DNA from: Streptomyces sp. NBC_01237 | GTDB lineage: Bacteria; Actinomycetota; Actinomycetes; Streptomycetales; Streptomycetaceae | Direction: 5' to 3' | DNA length: 64,000 nucleotides | Assembly: GCF_035917275.1 (NCBI RefSeq) | Contig: NZ_CP108508.1 | Location: 4,030,001 to 4,094,000 of the forward strand | Shown: piece by piece, positions 49,376 through 57,074 of the stretch | How positions within the stretch are numbered: the first letter of the stretch is position 1 | How the letters are laid out: every line of letters starts with the position of its first letter | Notes under the pieces: model-generated | Told to the model about the DNA's origin: nothing | What the model saw: only the letters and a program-made list of their open reading frames with translations | Databases searched by the model: none | Position numbers and translations under genes: made by a program

Positions 49376-50410
49376 TCACCGGCGCGGCCTCGGCACCGCG
49401 GCCGTTCCGCGTCCCGCCGCCGATCGCAGCTCGGCCACGCGGGCGGCGACGTCCAGCTGTCCGCGCGGGCGGGACAGGAACGTATCCGGTACGTCGCCGG
49501 TCGCCCCGCTCGCCTCGTCGCGGTCGATGTCGGCGCGGCAGCCCGCACAGACGCCGTCGACCAGCGCGGTCGTGGTCTCGTCCTCGTCGCAGAAGGCGCA
49601 CATCATCAGAGCGCCCACGATCTCCTCGCGGTGGGTGTCCGTCCTGGCGGACTGCGGCGCAGGGGGCATCTTGTTCTCCAGTCGGGTACGGAGGAAGGCT
49701 CCGGCGGAATGCACGGAGGCGGGCAGCCCCGCCACCAGGGACCTGGTGACCTGTTCACGGCCGAGCCCGCGTACGAGCCACTCGTCGACGAGGTGTTCCA
49801 GCGCCACGCACTCCCCGTCGGACAGCTGGAGCCTCGGCTCCTGGCCGCCGAGCCCCGCGAGCACGCTGTACGCCTCCGAGCGCACGGGCGGAACGCCGGG
49901 CTCGGGCTCCGACTCCGGCCGCCGCTGCGACTGCCCTTGCTGTTGCTGTGGTTGCTGCTGTGGTTGTTGCCGCGACACCGCGTCCGGGGCAGGCGGCTGA
50001 CCGGGGGCGTCGACGCCCCGTACGAACCGCACGTACCGCGCCCACCAGTCGGCGTCGCGGGCGGTCCGCGAGAAGTACGTACGCGTCACCCAGCGCTTCC
50101 CGCCGTCGGTCACGGTGAGGTGCACCTTGATCCGGCGCAGATGCCCGGCGCGGGTCAGCCGGTCCAGCGCGCTGCGGCACGCCTGTTGGCCGTGTTCCGG
50201 CAGTTCCTCGGCCAGCGCCTTGTAGCCGACGGCGGCGCCTTCGGGGAGTCGGTCGATGTACGCGGCGATGGCCGCTTCCCGGGCGTCCAGGTGGCCGAAG
50301 TCATCGGCTCCGCGCGGGGCTTCGTCGGGGGCGTGACGCTTTCCGTACCCGGCTTTGGCCATGGGATGGGCGGGCGCACGCAGGGCAGCACTAACATGGG
50401 CAGCAGCCAT
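49376..50410 (-). CDS. Gln-rich protein with C-terminal zinc ribbon, function unknown
   Basis: A 344-aa protein. The N-terminal half has DAREAAIAAYIDRLPEGAAVGYKALAEELPEHGQQACRSALDRLTRAGHLRRI, here a winged-helix-like fold (key part YKALAEELPEHGQQACRSAL), followed by ARYVRFVRG. A pure Gln/Pro tract (QQPQQQPQQQQGQ) near residue 150 links to a helical middle region; CAFC...CAGC near residue 270-290 looks like a zinc ribbon. It may be a DNA-binding regulator. ATG at 50362 (MAKAGYGK) is an equally likely start. It lies directly upstream of ask on the same strand, 264 bp away. Confidence 0.7.
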   Translation of the reverse strand: MAAAHVSAALRAPAHPMAKAGYGKRHAPDEAPRGADDFGHLDAREAAIAAYIDRLPEGAAVGYKALAEELPEHGQQACRSALDRLTRAGHLRRIKVHLTVTDGGKRWVTRTYFSRTARDADWWARYVRFVRGVDAPGQPPAPDAVSRQQPQQQPQQQQGQSQRRPESEPEPGVPPVRSEAYSVLAGLGGQEPRLQLSDGECVALEHLVDEWLVRGLGREQVTRSLVAGLPASVHSAGAFLRTRLENKMPPAPQSARTDTHREEIVGALMMCAFCDEDETTTALVDGVCAGCRADIDRDEASGATGDVPDTFLSRPRGQLDVAARVAELRSAAGRGTAAVPRPRR

Positions 50411-50864
50411 GCGGATCGAAGCCTCATTTCGATCTGGAACGGTCAGACCCCGGATGGTGTTGGTAGCACCGCCGGGGTCGTCCGTTTTTCGGACTGTGGG
50501 TTGCTCACCGTGAATCTAGAGTGCGCATACGCTGCGGCGCAAACCGATCACCGAATGTCACCCCCGCGTCTCCTGCCGGCTCATCTGCGCAGGTCCGCGC
50601 GGGACTTGGGAGGGTGGGTGGGTTCAACCTCCACCACCCATTCCTACAGAAAAGAGCTCGGAGCCCGAGGCCCGGGACTCGGGGCTTGAGCCTCGGGACG
50701 ACCTGCGGCAACAGCGACGAACGACGCCACTCGCCCACTCCTCGCAGAAGACGCGGCCGTCAGCGGCACGCGGGTCCCCCGGCCCCGCGGTGCCATGATG
50801 ATCGCCGCCGGCGGGTTCCTCCGACGGAACGCCCGGCCGGCCGAGGAGAAGCGGAGGAGACCAC
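50411..50864. other. Divergent intergenic region with several hairpins
   Basis: No gene is seen. It contains three consecutive inverted repeats at 50414-50494, one followed by a T-tract, and a further pair around 50613-50690 (GGGTGG...CCACCC and GCCCGAG...CTCGGGGC). Confidence 0.55.
50414..50494 (+). ncRNA. Candidate structured RNA: three hairpins with an intrinsic terminator
   Basis: GATCGAA (50414-50420) pairs with TTCGATC (50428-50434); GACCCCGG (50446-50453) pairs with CCGGGGTC (50472-50479) with an inner TGGTG/CACCG stem; GTCCG-TTTTT-CGGAC follows at 50480-50494. The T5 run after the second stem fits a plus-strand Rho-independent terminator, but no plus-strand gene precedes it. On the minus strand the same structures lie in the leader of the Gln-rich protein gene. 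Strand and function are unproven. Confidence 0.4.
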
Positions 50865-51326
50865 ATGGAAGAGCGGACGCGGCAGGAGCAGGAGCAGGCG
50901 AGCCCCGAGGTGCGGGCCCGTATCCGGGCCGGATTCGACCGCCACGGGCTGATGCACCACCTCGGCGCACGGATGACGCGGATCGCGCCGGGCCGCGTGC
51001 ACATCGAGCTCCCGAGCCGCCCCGAGGTCACCCAGCACAACGGCTACATCCACGCGGGCGCCACCAGCGCGATCGCGGACACCGCCGGTGGTTTCGCGGC
51101 GTGCACGCTGTTCCCGGAGAACGCCGAGGTACTCACGGTCGAGTACAAGATCAACCTCCTCGCGCCCGCCGTCGGCGACCACATCGAGGCGGTCGGAACC
51201 GTCCTGAAGTCCGGGCGGACCCTGACCGTGTGCCTGCTGGAGGTGTTCGGCGTCCAGGACGGCCGGAGGAAACTGGTCGCCAACGGCCAGCAGACGCTGA
51301 TCCGCGTGGCGGTGCCCGAGCAGTGA
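50865..51326 (+). CDS. PaaI-type hotdog thioesterase
   Basis: A 153-aa single-hotdog protein with GGAGGAGACC upstream of the ATG. The active-site motif is HNGYIHAGATSAIADTAGGFA (residues about 59-79; key part HAGATSAIADTAGG), and VEYKINLLAPAVGD is the typical central strand. It should hydrolyse an acyl-CoA, probably an aromatic or medium-chain one. It stands alone between divergent and unrelated genes. Confidence 0.9.
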   Translation: MEERTRQEQEQASPEVRARIRAGFDRHGLMHHLGARMTRIAPGRVHIELPSRPEVTQHNGYIHAGATSAIADTAGGFAACTLFPENAEVLTVEYKINLLAPAVGDHIEAVGTVLKSGRTLTVCLLEVFGVQDGRRKLVANGQQTLIRVAVPEQ

Positions 51327-51478
51327 GCCCGCGACCGCCGGCGCCGCGGCCCCGTACGACTTTCGTCAGCCTCCCGTAGACCATCGGCCGACGCCCCGGC
51401 CGCCCCTCGCTCACGACACTGGACGCCTCGACCGGATCACGGGAACACCGGATCACGGGAACGAACGGGAGGCACCCA

Positions 51479-52597
51479 GTGCGGAGCAGTGGAATCAGCC
51501 GGGCACGGTTTCTGGCCGGGACGGCGGCGCTGGGGGTGGCGGGAGCGGCCGGTCCGCTGCTCTCGGCGGCCCCGGCCGGCGCGTCACCGCGACCGGGACT
51601 GACGTATCGGGGCGTGCTGTACGAGGTCGCCGACGGCGAGAACCCGGCGACCGGGTGGAACGCGAAGCGTATGCGCGCCGACCTCCGGGTGATCAGGAAC
51701 GATCTGCACGCCAACTCCGTCTCGGTCTGGGGCGACGGCGTCGAACGGCTCGCGGCCACGGCGGCCGAGGCGGCCGAACGCGGCCTGCACGTCTGGCTCC
51801 AGCCGCGCCTGGGCGACGTCCCGGAGGCGGACATCCTCGACCACCTCGCCGAGACCGGCCGGCACGCGGAACGGCTGCGACGCCAGGGGGCGCGCGTACA
51901 CCTCAGCGTCGGGTGCGAGTTCGTGCTGTACGTACCGGGGATCGTCCCGGGGGACTCGGCGCTCGAACGCGTGGAGAACCTGCTCAACGGGACGTTCGAT
52001 CCCGTGCTGATGCGGCGGCGTCTCACCTCGTTCATCGCACGGGCGGCGAAGGCCGGACGATCCGTGTTCCGGGGGCCGCTGACGTACGGCGCGGCGCACG
52101 AGGACGTGGTGGACTGGGACCTCTTCGACCTGGTGAGCGTCAACTACTACGCGTATCACGGCAGTCGGGCCGGATACGTCCGCGACCTGCGCCCGTATCT
52201 GCGGTGGGGCAAGCCGGTCGCCATCACCGAGTGCGGCACGTGCACGTACGTCGGGGCACCCGAGCAGGGCGGCATGGGCTGGAACGTCGTCGACTACGAG
52301 AAGGGCGAGATCAAGGGCGACCTGGTCCGCAGCGAGCGGGTCCAGGCGGCGTACCTGACCGACGTGTTCGACGTCTTCGAGTCGCTGGGCCTGTACGCGG
52401 CGCTGGTCTACGCCTTCTCCGCCCCCGACGCCCCCCACCGCCCCGACGACCCGCTGCACGACCTGGACATGGCCACGTACAACCTCGTGAAGACGATCCG
52501 CGACGGCGACCCCGACGACCCGGCGTCCCCCTGGCACTGGGAACCGAAGGAGTCCTTCCACGCACTGTCACGGCACTTCGGGAGGGCGGGGCGGTGA
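51479..52597 (+). CDS. Tat-exported TIM-barrel glycoside-hydrolase-like protein
   Basis: A 372-aa protein. GTG start with GGGAGG nine bases upstream. The N-terminus SRARFLAGTAALGVAGAAGPLL resembles a Tat signal ending AGASP near residue 40. The mature part has GWNAKRMRADLRVIRNDLHANSVSVWGDG, VHLSVGCEFVLYVPGI, VSVNYYAY and AITECGTCTYVGAPEQGG, where the Glu in ITECG is in the usual nucleophile position of clan GH-A barrels. Homologues are sometimes annotated 'abortive phage infection protein', which the sequence does not support. Substrate unknown. Confidence 0.75.
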   Translation: MRSSGISRARFLAGTAALGVAGAAGPLLSAAPAGASPRPGLTYRGVLYEVADGENPATGWNAKRMRADLRVIRNDLHANSVSVWGDGVERLAATAAEAAERGLHVWLQPRLGDVPEADILDHLAETGRHAERLRRQGARVHLSVGCEFVLYVPGIVPGDSALERVENLLNGTFDPVLMRRRLTSFIARAAKAGRSVFRGPLTYGAAHEDVVDWDLFDLVSVNYYAYHGSRAGYVRDLRPYLRWGKPVAITECGTCTYVGAPEQGGMGWNVVDYEKGEIKGDLVRSERVQAAYLTDVFDVFESLGLYAALVYAFSAPDAPHRPDDPLHDLDMATYNLVKTIRDGDPDDPASPWHWEPKESFHALSRHFGRAGR

Positions 52598-52642
52598 GGG
52601 TGGGGCGGTGAGAGGAGTGAGGGGGGTGCGGGCTGAGCCCTG

Positions 52643-52890
52643 CTAGCCGAGCAGGGCGATCTCGCTGCCGGTCAGCGCACCGGCGAAGGCCCGCACCTGG
52701 TCGACGTCGCCGTGCAGGTACTCGCCCCATCCGTCGGACGCGATCCCGCGCCCGACCTGAAGGCCGCCGGTGCTCTTCCGCGCGTCGTGGAACTCCGCAC
52801 CGGCCTCCGCGTTCGTCCGGCCGTTCACATAGAGCCCGACCTCGTCCGTCGCGTCGTCGTAGACCGCGGTGCCGTCCGCTACTTCACCGG
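52643..52890 (-). pseudogene. 3' remnant of a LamG (concanavalin-like jellyroll) gene
   Basis: The last ~80 codons read VYDDATDEVGLYVNGRTNAE, then GGLQVGRGIASDGWGEYLHG and DVDQVRAFAGALTGSEIALLG, the unmistakable C-terminal end of a LamG domain. Upstream the frame enters the neighbouring DUF5063 gene (which overlaps by about 12 bases) and becomes nonsense, so the first part of the domain, and any signal peptide or catalytic module, is gone. It keeps its natural stop. A deletion that joined DUF5063 to the tail of a secreted LamG protein explains it. Confidence 0.8.
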
Positions 52891-53538
52891 TCGCAGCCCC
52901 AGCGGTCCCGCGATCTCCGCCACCATCACGCGCCCCGCCTCCTCCGCCAGGTCGTCCTCGCCCGGGTCCTGGTCGATGTCCAGGCCGTCGAGCTCTTCGA
53001 GGGGCTGGTTGAGGCGGATGTGGGCGATCAGGGACTGGAGGGCGCGCAGGGTGGCGGAGGCGGTGGAGCCCCAGTTGGAGAAGTACGAGAACTGCCACCA
53101 CCACAGCGCCTCGGCGGTGCGGTCGGCATCGTAGTGGGCCAGTCCGTGGCCGAGGTCGGTGACCAGATCGGCCAGGTCGTCCGAGATGCGGTGCGGGACC
53201 GGGGGCTTGCGGGGCTCGTACGGGTCGAAGACCTCGGAGTAGACGTCGATCGGCTCCAGGAGGGCCGCGAAGCGTTCGCGCAGCCCGTCCGCGTCCGGCT
53301 CGGCGCCGAGGTCCGGTTCGTACCGCTCGTCGGGCAGGACGTCCTCGTACGCACCGAGGCGGCCGCCCGCGAGCAGGAGCTGGGAGACCTGGAGGAGCAG
53401 GACCGGGACGGCCTCCTCGGGCTCGTCGACCTTGGACACCTCGGTGACCGCGACGATGAACGTCTTGATCTGGTCCGCGATCTGGACGGCGAAGTCGTCC
53501 GGGTCCTGCGTGACGGAGTTCAGCGTGGCGTCAGACAT
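52879..53538 (-). CDS. DUF5063 protein
   Basis: A 219-aa acidic cytoplasmic protein, ATG start with GGGAGGTCCCC upstream. ADQIKTFIVAVTEVSKVDEPE, DVYSEVFDPYEP and RTAEALWWWQFSYFSNWGSTAS are characteristic of the family; it is predicted all-helical with no catalytic motif that I recognise. It follows recR on the same strand by 65 bp, a pairing common in Streptomyces, which hints at a link to recombination repair. Function unknown. Confidence 0.87.
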   Translation of the reverse strand: MSDATLNSVTQDPDDFAVQIADQIKTFIVAVTEVSKVDEPEEAVPVLLLQVSQLLLAGGRLGAYEDVLPDERYEPDLGAEPDADGLRERFAALLEPIDVYSEVFDPYEPRKPPVPHRISDDLADLVTDLGHGLAHYDADRTAEALWWWQFSYFSNWGSTASATLRALQSLIAHIRLNQPLEELDGLDIDQDPGEDDLAEEAGRVMVAEIAGPLGLRPVK

Positions 53539-53603
53539 CGAGGGGACCTCCCGTGGGCGCGGTCACGAACGGTGAGTGGGGCCGGAAAAGCACCAGGTGG
53601 GCA

Positions 53604-54203
53604 TCAGACATCCAGCAGCCGCCTTCCTTCGAAGGCGCGGCCCAGGGTGACCTCGTCGGCGTACTCCAGGTCGCCGCCCACGGGCAGGCCACTGGCCAGC
53701 CGGGTCACTCTGAGGCCCATCGGCTTGACCATCCGCGCCAGGTACGTCGCGGTGGCCTCGCCCTCCAGGTTGGGGTCGGTCGCCAGGATCAGTTCCGTGA
53801 TGGAACCGTCCGCGAGCCGGGCCAGCAGTTCCCGGATGCGCAGGTCGTCCGGGCCGACGCCCTCGATCGGGCTGATCGCGCCGCCGAGGACGTGGTAGCG
53901 GCCCCGGAATTCACGGGTCCGCTCGATCGCGACGACATCCTTGGGTTCCTCGACCACACAGATGACCGTCTGATCGCGGCGCGGGTCCCGGCAGATCCCG
54001 CACTGTTCCTGCTGGGCGACGTTGCCGCACACGGCGCAGAACCGGACCTTGTCCTTGACCTCCAGGAGGGCATGGGCGAGACGGCGTACGTCGGTGGGCT
54101 CGGTCTGAAGAATGTGGAAGGCGATCCGCTGGGCGCTCTTGGGACCGACGCCGGGCAGCCTGCCCAACTCGTCGATGAGGTCCTGAACAACGCCTTCGTA
54201 CAA
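53604..54203 (-). CDS. recR: Recombination mediator RecR
   Basis: A 199-aa protein with the helix-hairpin-helix [22 protein letters not shown], a four-cysteine zinc finger ([16 protein letters not shown]) near residues 57-72, and a Toprim domain with [14 protein letters not shown] and [19 protein letters not shown]. It works with RecF/RecO to load RecA at gaps. The start is TTG (YEGVVQDL) with GGGAAAGG seven bases before it. Downstream of ybaB, the usual order. Confidence 0.96.
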   Translation of the reverse strand: MYEGVVQDLIDELGRLPGVGPKSAQRIAFHILQTEPTDVRRLAHALLEVKDKVRFCAVCGNVAQQEQCGICRDPRRDQTVICVVEEPKDVVAIERTREFRGRYHVLGGAISPIEGVGPDDLRIRELLARLADGSITELILATDPNLEGEATATYLARMVKPMGLRVTRLASGLPVGGDLEYADEVTLGRAFEGRRLLDV

Positions 54204-54302
54204 CGGAACGCCTTTCCCTTATTCCTGCTTCGTACCGTAGTGGGTACGCGTGGGTACCAGTAGGTCTCGTGAGGACCCGGAAGGGTCCGGAGGTCCGGAA
54301 GG

Positions 54303-54638
54303 TCAGAAGGGGAGACCGGGCATGCCGCCCAGGCCCTGGGCCAGCGGGCCCAGCTTCTGCTGCTGGAGCGCCTGCGCGTTCTCGTTGGCCGCCTGGACCG
54401 CGGCGACCACCAGGTCGGCCAGCGTCTCGGTGTCCTCCGGGTCCACGGCCTTGGGGTCGATCACCAGGGCACGGAGCTCGCCCGAGCCGGTCACGGTGGC
54501 CCGCACCAGGCCCCCGCCCGCCTGGCCGTCGACCTCGGTCCTGGCCAGTTCCTCCTGGGCCACGGCAAGGTCCTGCTGCATCTTCTGGGCCTGCTGGAGC
54601 AGCTGCTGCATGTTGGGCTGACCACCACCGGGAATCAC
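54303..54638 (-). CDS. YbaB/EbfC nucleoid-associated protein
   Basis: A 111-aa DNA-binding protein: [21 protein letters not shown] coiled-coil helix, [32 protein letters not shown] sheet (core [15 protein letters not shown]), and a C-terminal helix. The GTG at 54638 is preferred because AGGAG lies five bases upstream and the product matches the S. coelicolor orthologue; an ATG at 54653 is the alternative. It is translated ahead of recR with a 99-bp gap; YbaB proteins bind and bridge DNA. Confidence 0.93.
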   Translation of the reverse strand: MIPGGGQPNMQQLLQQAQKMQQDLAVAQEELARTEVDGQAGGGLVRATVTGSGELRALVIDPKAVDPEDTETLADLVVAAVQAANENAQALQQQKLGPLAQGLGGMPGLPF

Positions 54639-54653
54639 GGTCACTCCTGGCAT

Positions 54654-55010
54654 TTCGACGACAAATGTTTCGGTAAGCCGAGCCTACGTGTTCACCGGTC
54701 GCCGCGCCCCACCCGCCGGGGACCAACTCTTTCGGGTGAGATCGCGGGAGCCCCTCCCCGCCTCCTATACCTGATCACAGGCCGTGCGAAGGCAGGAATC
54801 CCGCGATTTCGACCCCACGGCCCACCATTCGGCGGTAGGAAGGGCACGCGTATCAGTACACACACCCGCACCGCCGGTAACGCAGAGTTACCCGGGCGAG
54901 GCCGTCGGCCGCGCCGACTGCCCTCCCGTGCCCGAGCCACGCCCGGAGCACGTCGAGTCACGTCGAGTCCTTAAGCAGAGTCCTTAAGCAGAGTGCAGAG
55001 GAGTGCCCCG
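54654..55010. promoter_or_regulatory. Divergent ybaB-recR / SLATT promoter region
   Basis: A 350-bp gap without a gene. TCCTTAAGCAGAG is duplicated at 54968 and 54981 (a 13-bp direct repeat) just before the SLATT gene. The segment 54760-54780 is AT-richer and probably holds the leftward promoter. Confidence 0.5.
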
Positions 55011-55799
55011 GTGAGTCAGCCGGAGATGCAGCCCGAGGGGCCGCCCCGCAAGGAGTCCGACGCGGGATCCGGTGGGGGTACCGAGGCGGAACAATCTGTT
55101 CCGATTTCCGCCGCGGGACGTGACCTGACCGGTCGCGCCTTCCCGCTCGGCGACTGGGGCGAGCCCGCCGAACGCCTCGACGAGCTGTACCGCTGGGTCG
55201 AGACGGGCGCCCTGCGTACCGCCGACTGGTATCTGAACGACCGGATCCGGAAGCGGCGCGGGGCCCGCGCGCTGCGGCTCGGCACCGCCGCCGGGGTGGT
55301 CGCGGGCACGGCGCTGCCGCTGCTCGACCTCACGGGCGCCCTGTCCGGGTCGGCCGGCTGGGGCTATCTGTCGTTACTCCTGGGCGCCGCCTGCATGGCG
55401 TGCGACCGGTACTTCGGTCTCACCTCCGGCTGGATAAGGGATCTCGCGACGGCCCAGGCCGTGCAGCGGCGCCTTCAGGTGCTCCAGTTCGACTGGGCGT
55501 CGGAGTGCGTGCGCGAGGTCCTCGGGCCGTCCGAGGGAACGGCCAGCGAGGCCGCCGAGCGGTGCCTCGGGGTGCTGCGGAGGTTCTCGGAGGACGTCAC
55601 CGAGCTGGTCAGGTCGGAGACCGCGGACTGGATGGTGGAGTTCCGGGCCGGGCCCGCGCCGATGGGGATGCAGTCACTGGTGTCCGGGGGCGGGGCGGCG
55701 CGGGCGGAGCCGGGGGCGGGGGCGGGGCGGTTCGCGATGCCGTCGGTTGCCACCCGGCCGAACATGCCGCGGCAGCGGCCGCCGGAGTCGCCGCGCTGA
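55011..55799 (+). CDS. SLATT-domain two-helix membrane protein
   Basis: A 262-aa protein. GTG start (VSQPEMQPEG) with GGAG upstream. After a disordered head, DELYRWVETGALRTADWYLNDRIRKRRGARALR leads into two hydrophobic helices (LGTAAGVVAGTALPLLDLTG and WGYLSLLLGAACMACDRYFG), then a helix ATAQAVQRRLQVLQFDWASE. This is the SLATT/DUF4231 arrangement. SLATT proteins are proposed pore-forming effectors in nucleotide-signalling defence systems, but here there is no nucleotidyltransferase or SLOG partner, and the gene is a stable neighbour of recR-ybaB. Confidence 0.8.
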   Translation: MSQPEMQPEGPPRKESDAGSGGGTEAEQSVPISAAGRDLTGRAFPLGDWGEPAERLDELYRWVETGALRTADWYLNDRIRKRRGARALRLGTAAGVVAGTALPLLDLTGALSGSAGWGYLSLLLGAACMACDRYFGLTSGWIRDLATAQAVQRRLQVLQFDWASECVREVLGPSEGTASEAAERCLGVLRRFSEDVTELVRSETADWMVEFRAGPAPMGMQSLVSGGGAARAEPGAGAGRFAMPSVATRPNMPRQRPPESPR

Positions 55800-55832
55800 G
55801 GTGGGGCGGGGTGGGGTGGGGTGGGGGCTTTC

Positions 55833-56196
55833 TTTCGGGGGCGCTGCCCCCGGACCCCTGGTCCTCAATCGCCGGACGGGCTGAAATGTGCACCCGGACC
55901 GCGCGTGCGAGGGGGACGGGCTGACATGCGCGCCCAGGGCGCAGGAGCGAAAACTTTCGGGGGCGCCGCCCCCGGACCCCCGGTCCTCAATCGCCGGACG
56001 GGCTGAAATGTGCACCCGGACCACCCGTGCGGGAGCCCCGGCCGACATGCGCGCCCAGGGCGCAGGAGCGAAAACTTTCGGGGGCGCCGCCCCCGGACCC
56101 CCGGTCCTCAATCGCCGGACGGGCTGAAATGCGGGCCCGGACCGCGCGAGCGGGGGACAGGCTGAAATGTGCACCCGGACCGCGCGAGCGGGGAAG
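55833..56196. repeat. 122-bp tandem repeat, three copies
   Basis: Copies start with TTTCGGGGGCGC at 55833, 55955 and 56076. Each carries a GGGGGCGCCGCCCCC-type hairpin, then GGTCCTCAATCGCCGGACGGGCTGAAATG (in part TCCTCAATCGCCGGACGGGC), and a tail with GACATGCGCGCCCAGGGCGC. The core is a Streptomyces interspersed repeat seen at many loci from memory; the tandem amplification here is local. It lies downstream of the SLATT gene and may act as its terminator. Confidence 0.88.
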
Positions 56197-56285
56197 CGGC
56201 TGAACAGTCGGGTGGGTTGAGGAGTGGCCCCGGACCGCCCCTGCGCCGGACGGGCTGAACAGTGGTGGGCCGGGGCTGTGTGGTG

Positions 56286-56936
56286 TCAGCTGAAGATGAT
56301 CATTGAGCCTTGGGCCAGGCTGCGGGTCGCTGCCGCGTGGAGGCCGAGCCAGACGTGCCGTTCGCGGGCGAACGGGCTCTCGTCGTACGGGATCGGGCCC
56401 GCCGGTTCCTCCAGCGAGGTCGGACGGGCGGGCGGCTGAGGGGTCGCCGGGGGGTTGGCCGGGTCGATACCGATGGCCGGGGCGACGAACTCCAGCTCCC
56501 GCAGCAGCCCGTGCGCCGAGCCCAGCGGGCCGCCGCCCTCCAGGAGCCGGTCGTCCGAGAGCGGGTACGGGAAGTCCACCGGGACGTACGCTCCGGCGTG
56601 GTCGTAGTGCCAGACCAGGTGCGACGCCTGTGCGTTCTGCTCGAACATCTCCAGCAACTGCTGGTAGTCCCCGCCCAGTTCACCGATGGGGGTGACGGCG
56701 AGTCCGCTCAGCGTGAGCAGGTAGGCCCGGCGCAGGAAGTGCAGGGCGTCGTAGTCGAATCCCGCGACGGGGGCGACGTCCCCGTTCAGGCCCGGCATGT
56801 AGGCGTAGACGGGGACGGGCGGCAGCCCCGCGTCGCTCAGCGCCTTGTCGTAGATGGCGATCTCTTCGGCGAACGGATTGTCGGGGCTGTGGCACAGCAC
56901 ATCGACGAGGGGGACCAGCCACAGGTCACAGGCCAC
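56286..56936 (-). CDS. Conserved protein of unknown function
   Basis: A 216-aa protein, GTG start with GGAGAG nine bases upstream, reading MACDLWLVPLVDVLCHSPDN. It is soluble, acidic and rich in aromatic residues (HFLRRAYLLTLSGLAV, HLVWHYDHAGAYVPVDFPYPL) with no signal peptide or recognised motif. The start MACDLWLVPLVDVL, a Pro-rich linker before the C-terminus and good codon usage show that it is a real gene. I do not recognise the family. Confidence 0.72.
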   Translation of the reverse strand: MACDLWLVPLVDVLCHSPDNPFAEEIAIYDKALSDAGLPPVPVYAYMPGLNGDVAPVAGFDYDALHFLRRAYLLTLSGLAVTPIGELGGDYQQLLEMFEQNAQASHLVWHYDHAGAYVPVDFPYPLSDDRLLEGGGPLGSAHGLLRELEFVAPAIGIDPANPPATPQPPARPTSLEEPAGPIPYDESPFARERHVWLGLHAAATRSLAQGSMIIFS

Positions 56937-57074
56937 GAAGTCTCGCTCTCCAATGGGTTCGGCGATCGTCGGGACAGCGTAATGCGGCCGTCACGTCGCG
57001 CACAGGGCCCCGACCGGAAGCAGACGGGGGCCACGGGGGCAGGGGCGGGGCTCTTCGGGGGCGGGTGCCCGGCG

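Noticed and set aside
51479..52597. Abortive phage-infection protein
   Set aside because: A Tat-like signal and TIM-barrel features point to an exported glycoside-hydrolase-like protein, not an intracellular abortive-infection protein.
55011..55799. CBASS-type defence operon
   Set aside because: Only the SLATT protein is present; no nucleotidyltransferase, SLOG or other effector gene adjoins it.
55833..56196. CRISPR-like periodicity
   Set aside because: The unit is 122 bp with internal hairpins and conserved 'spacers'; there are no cas genes.
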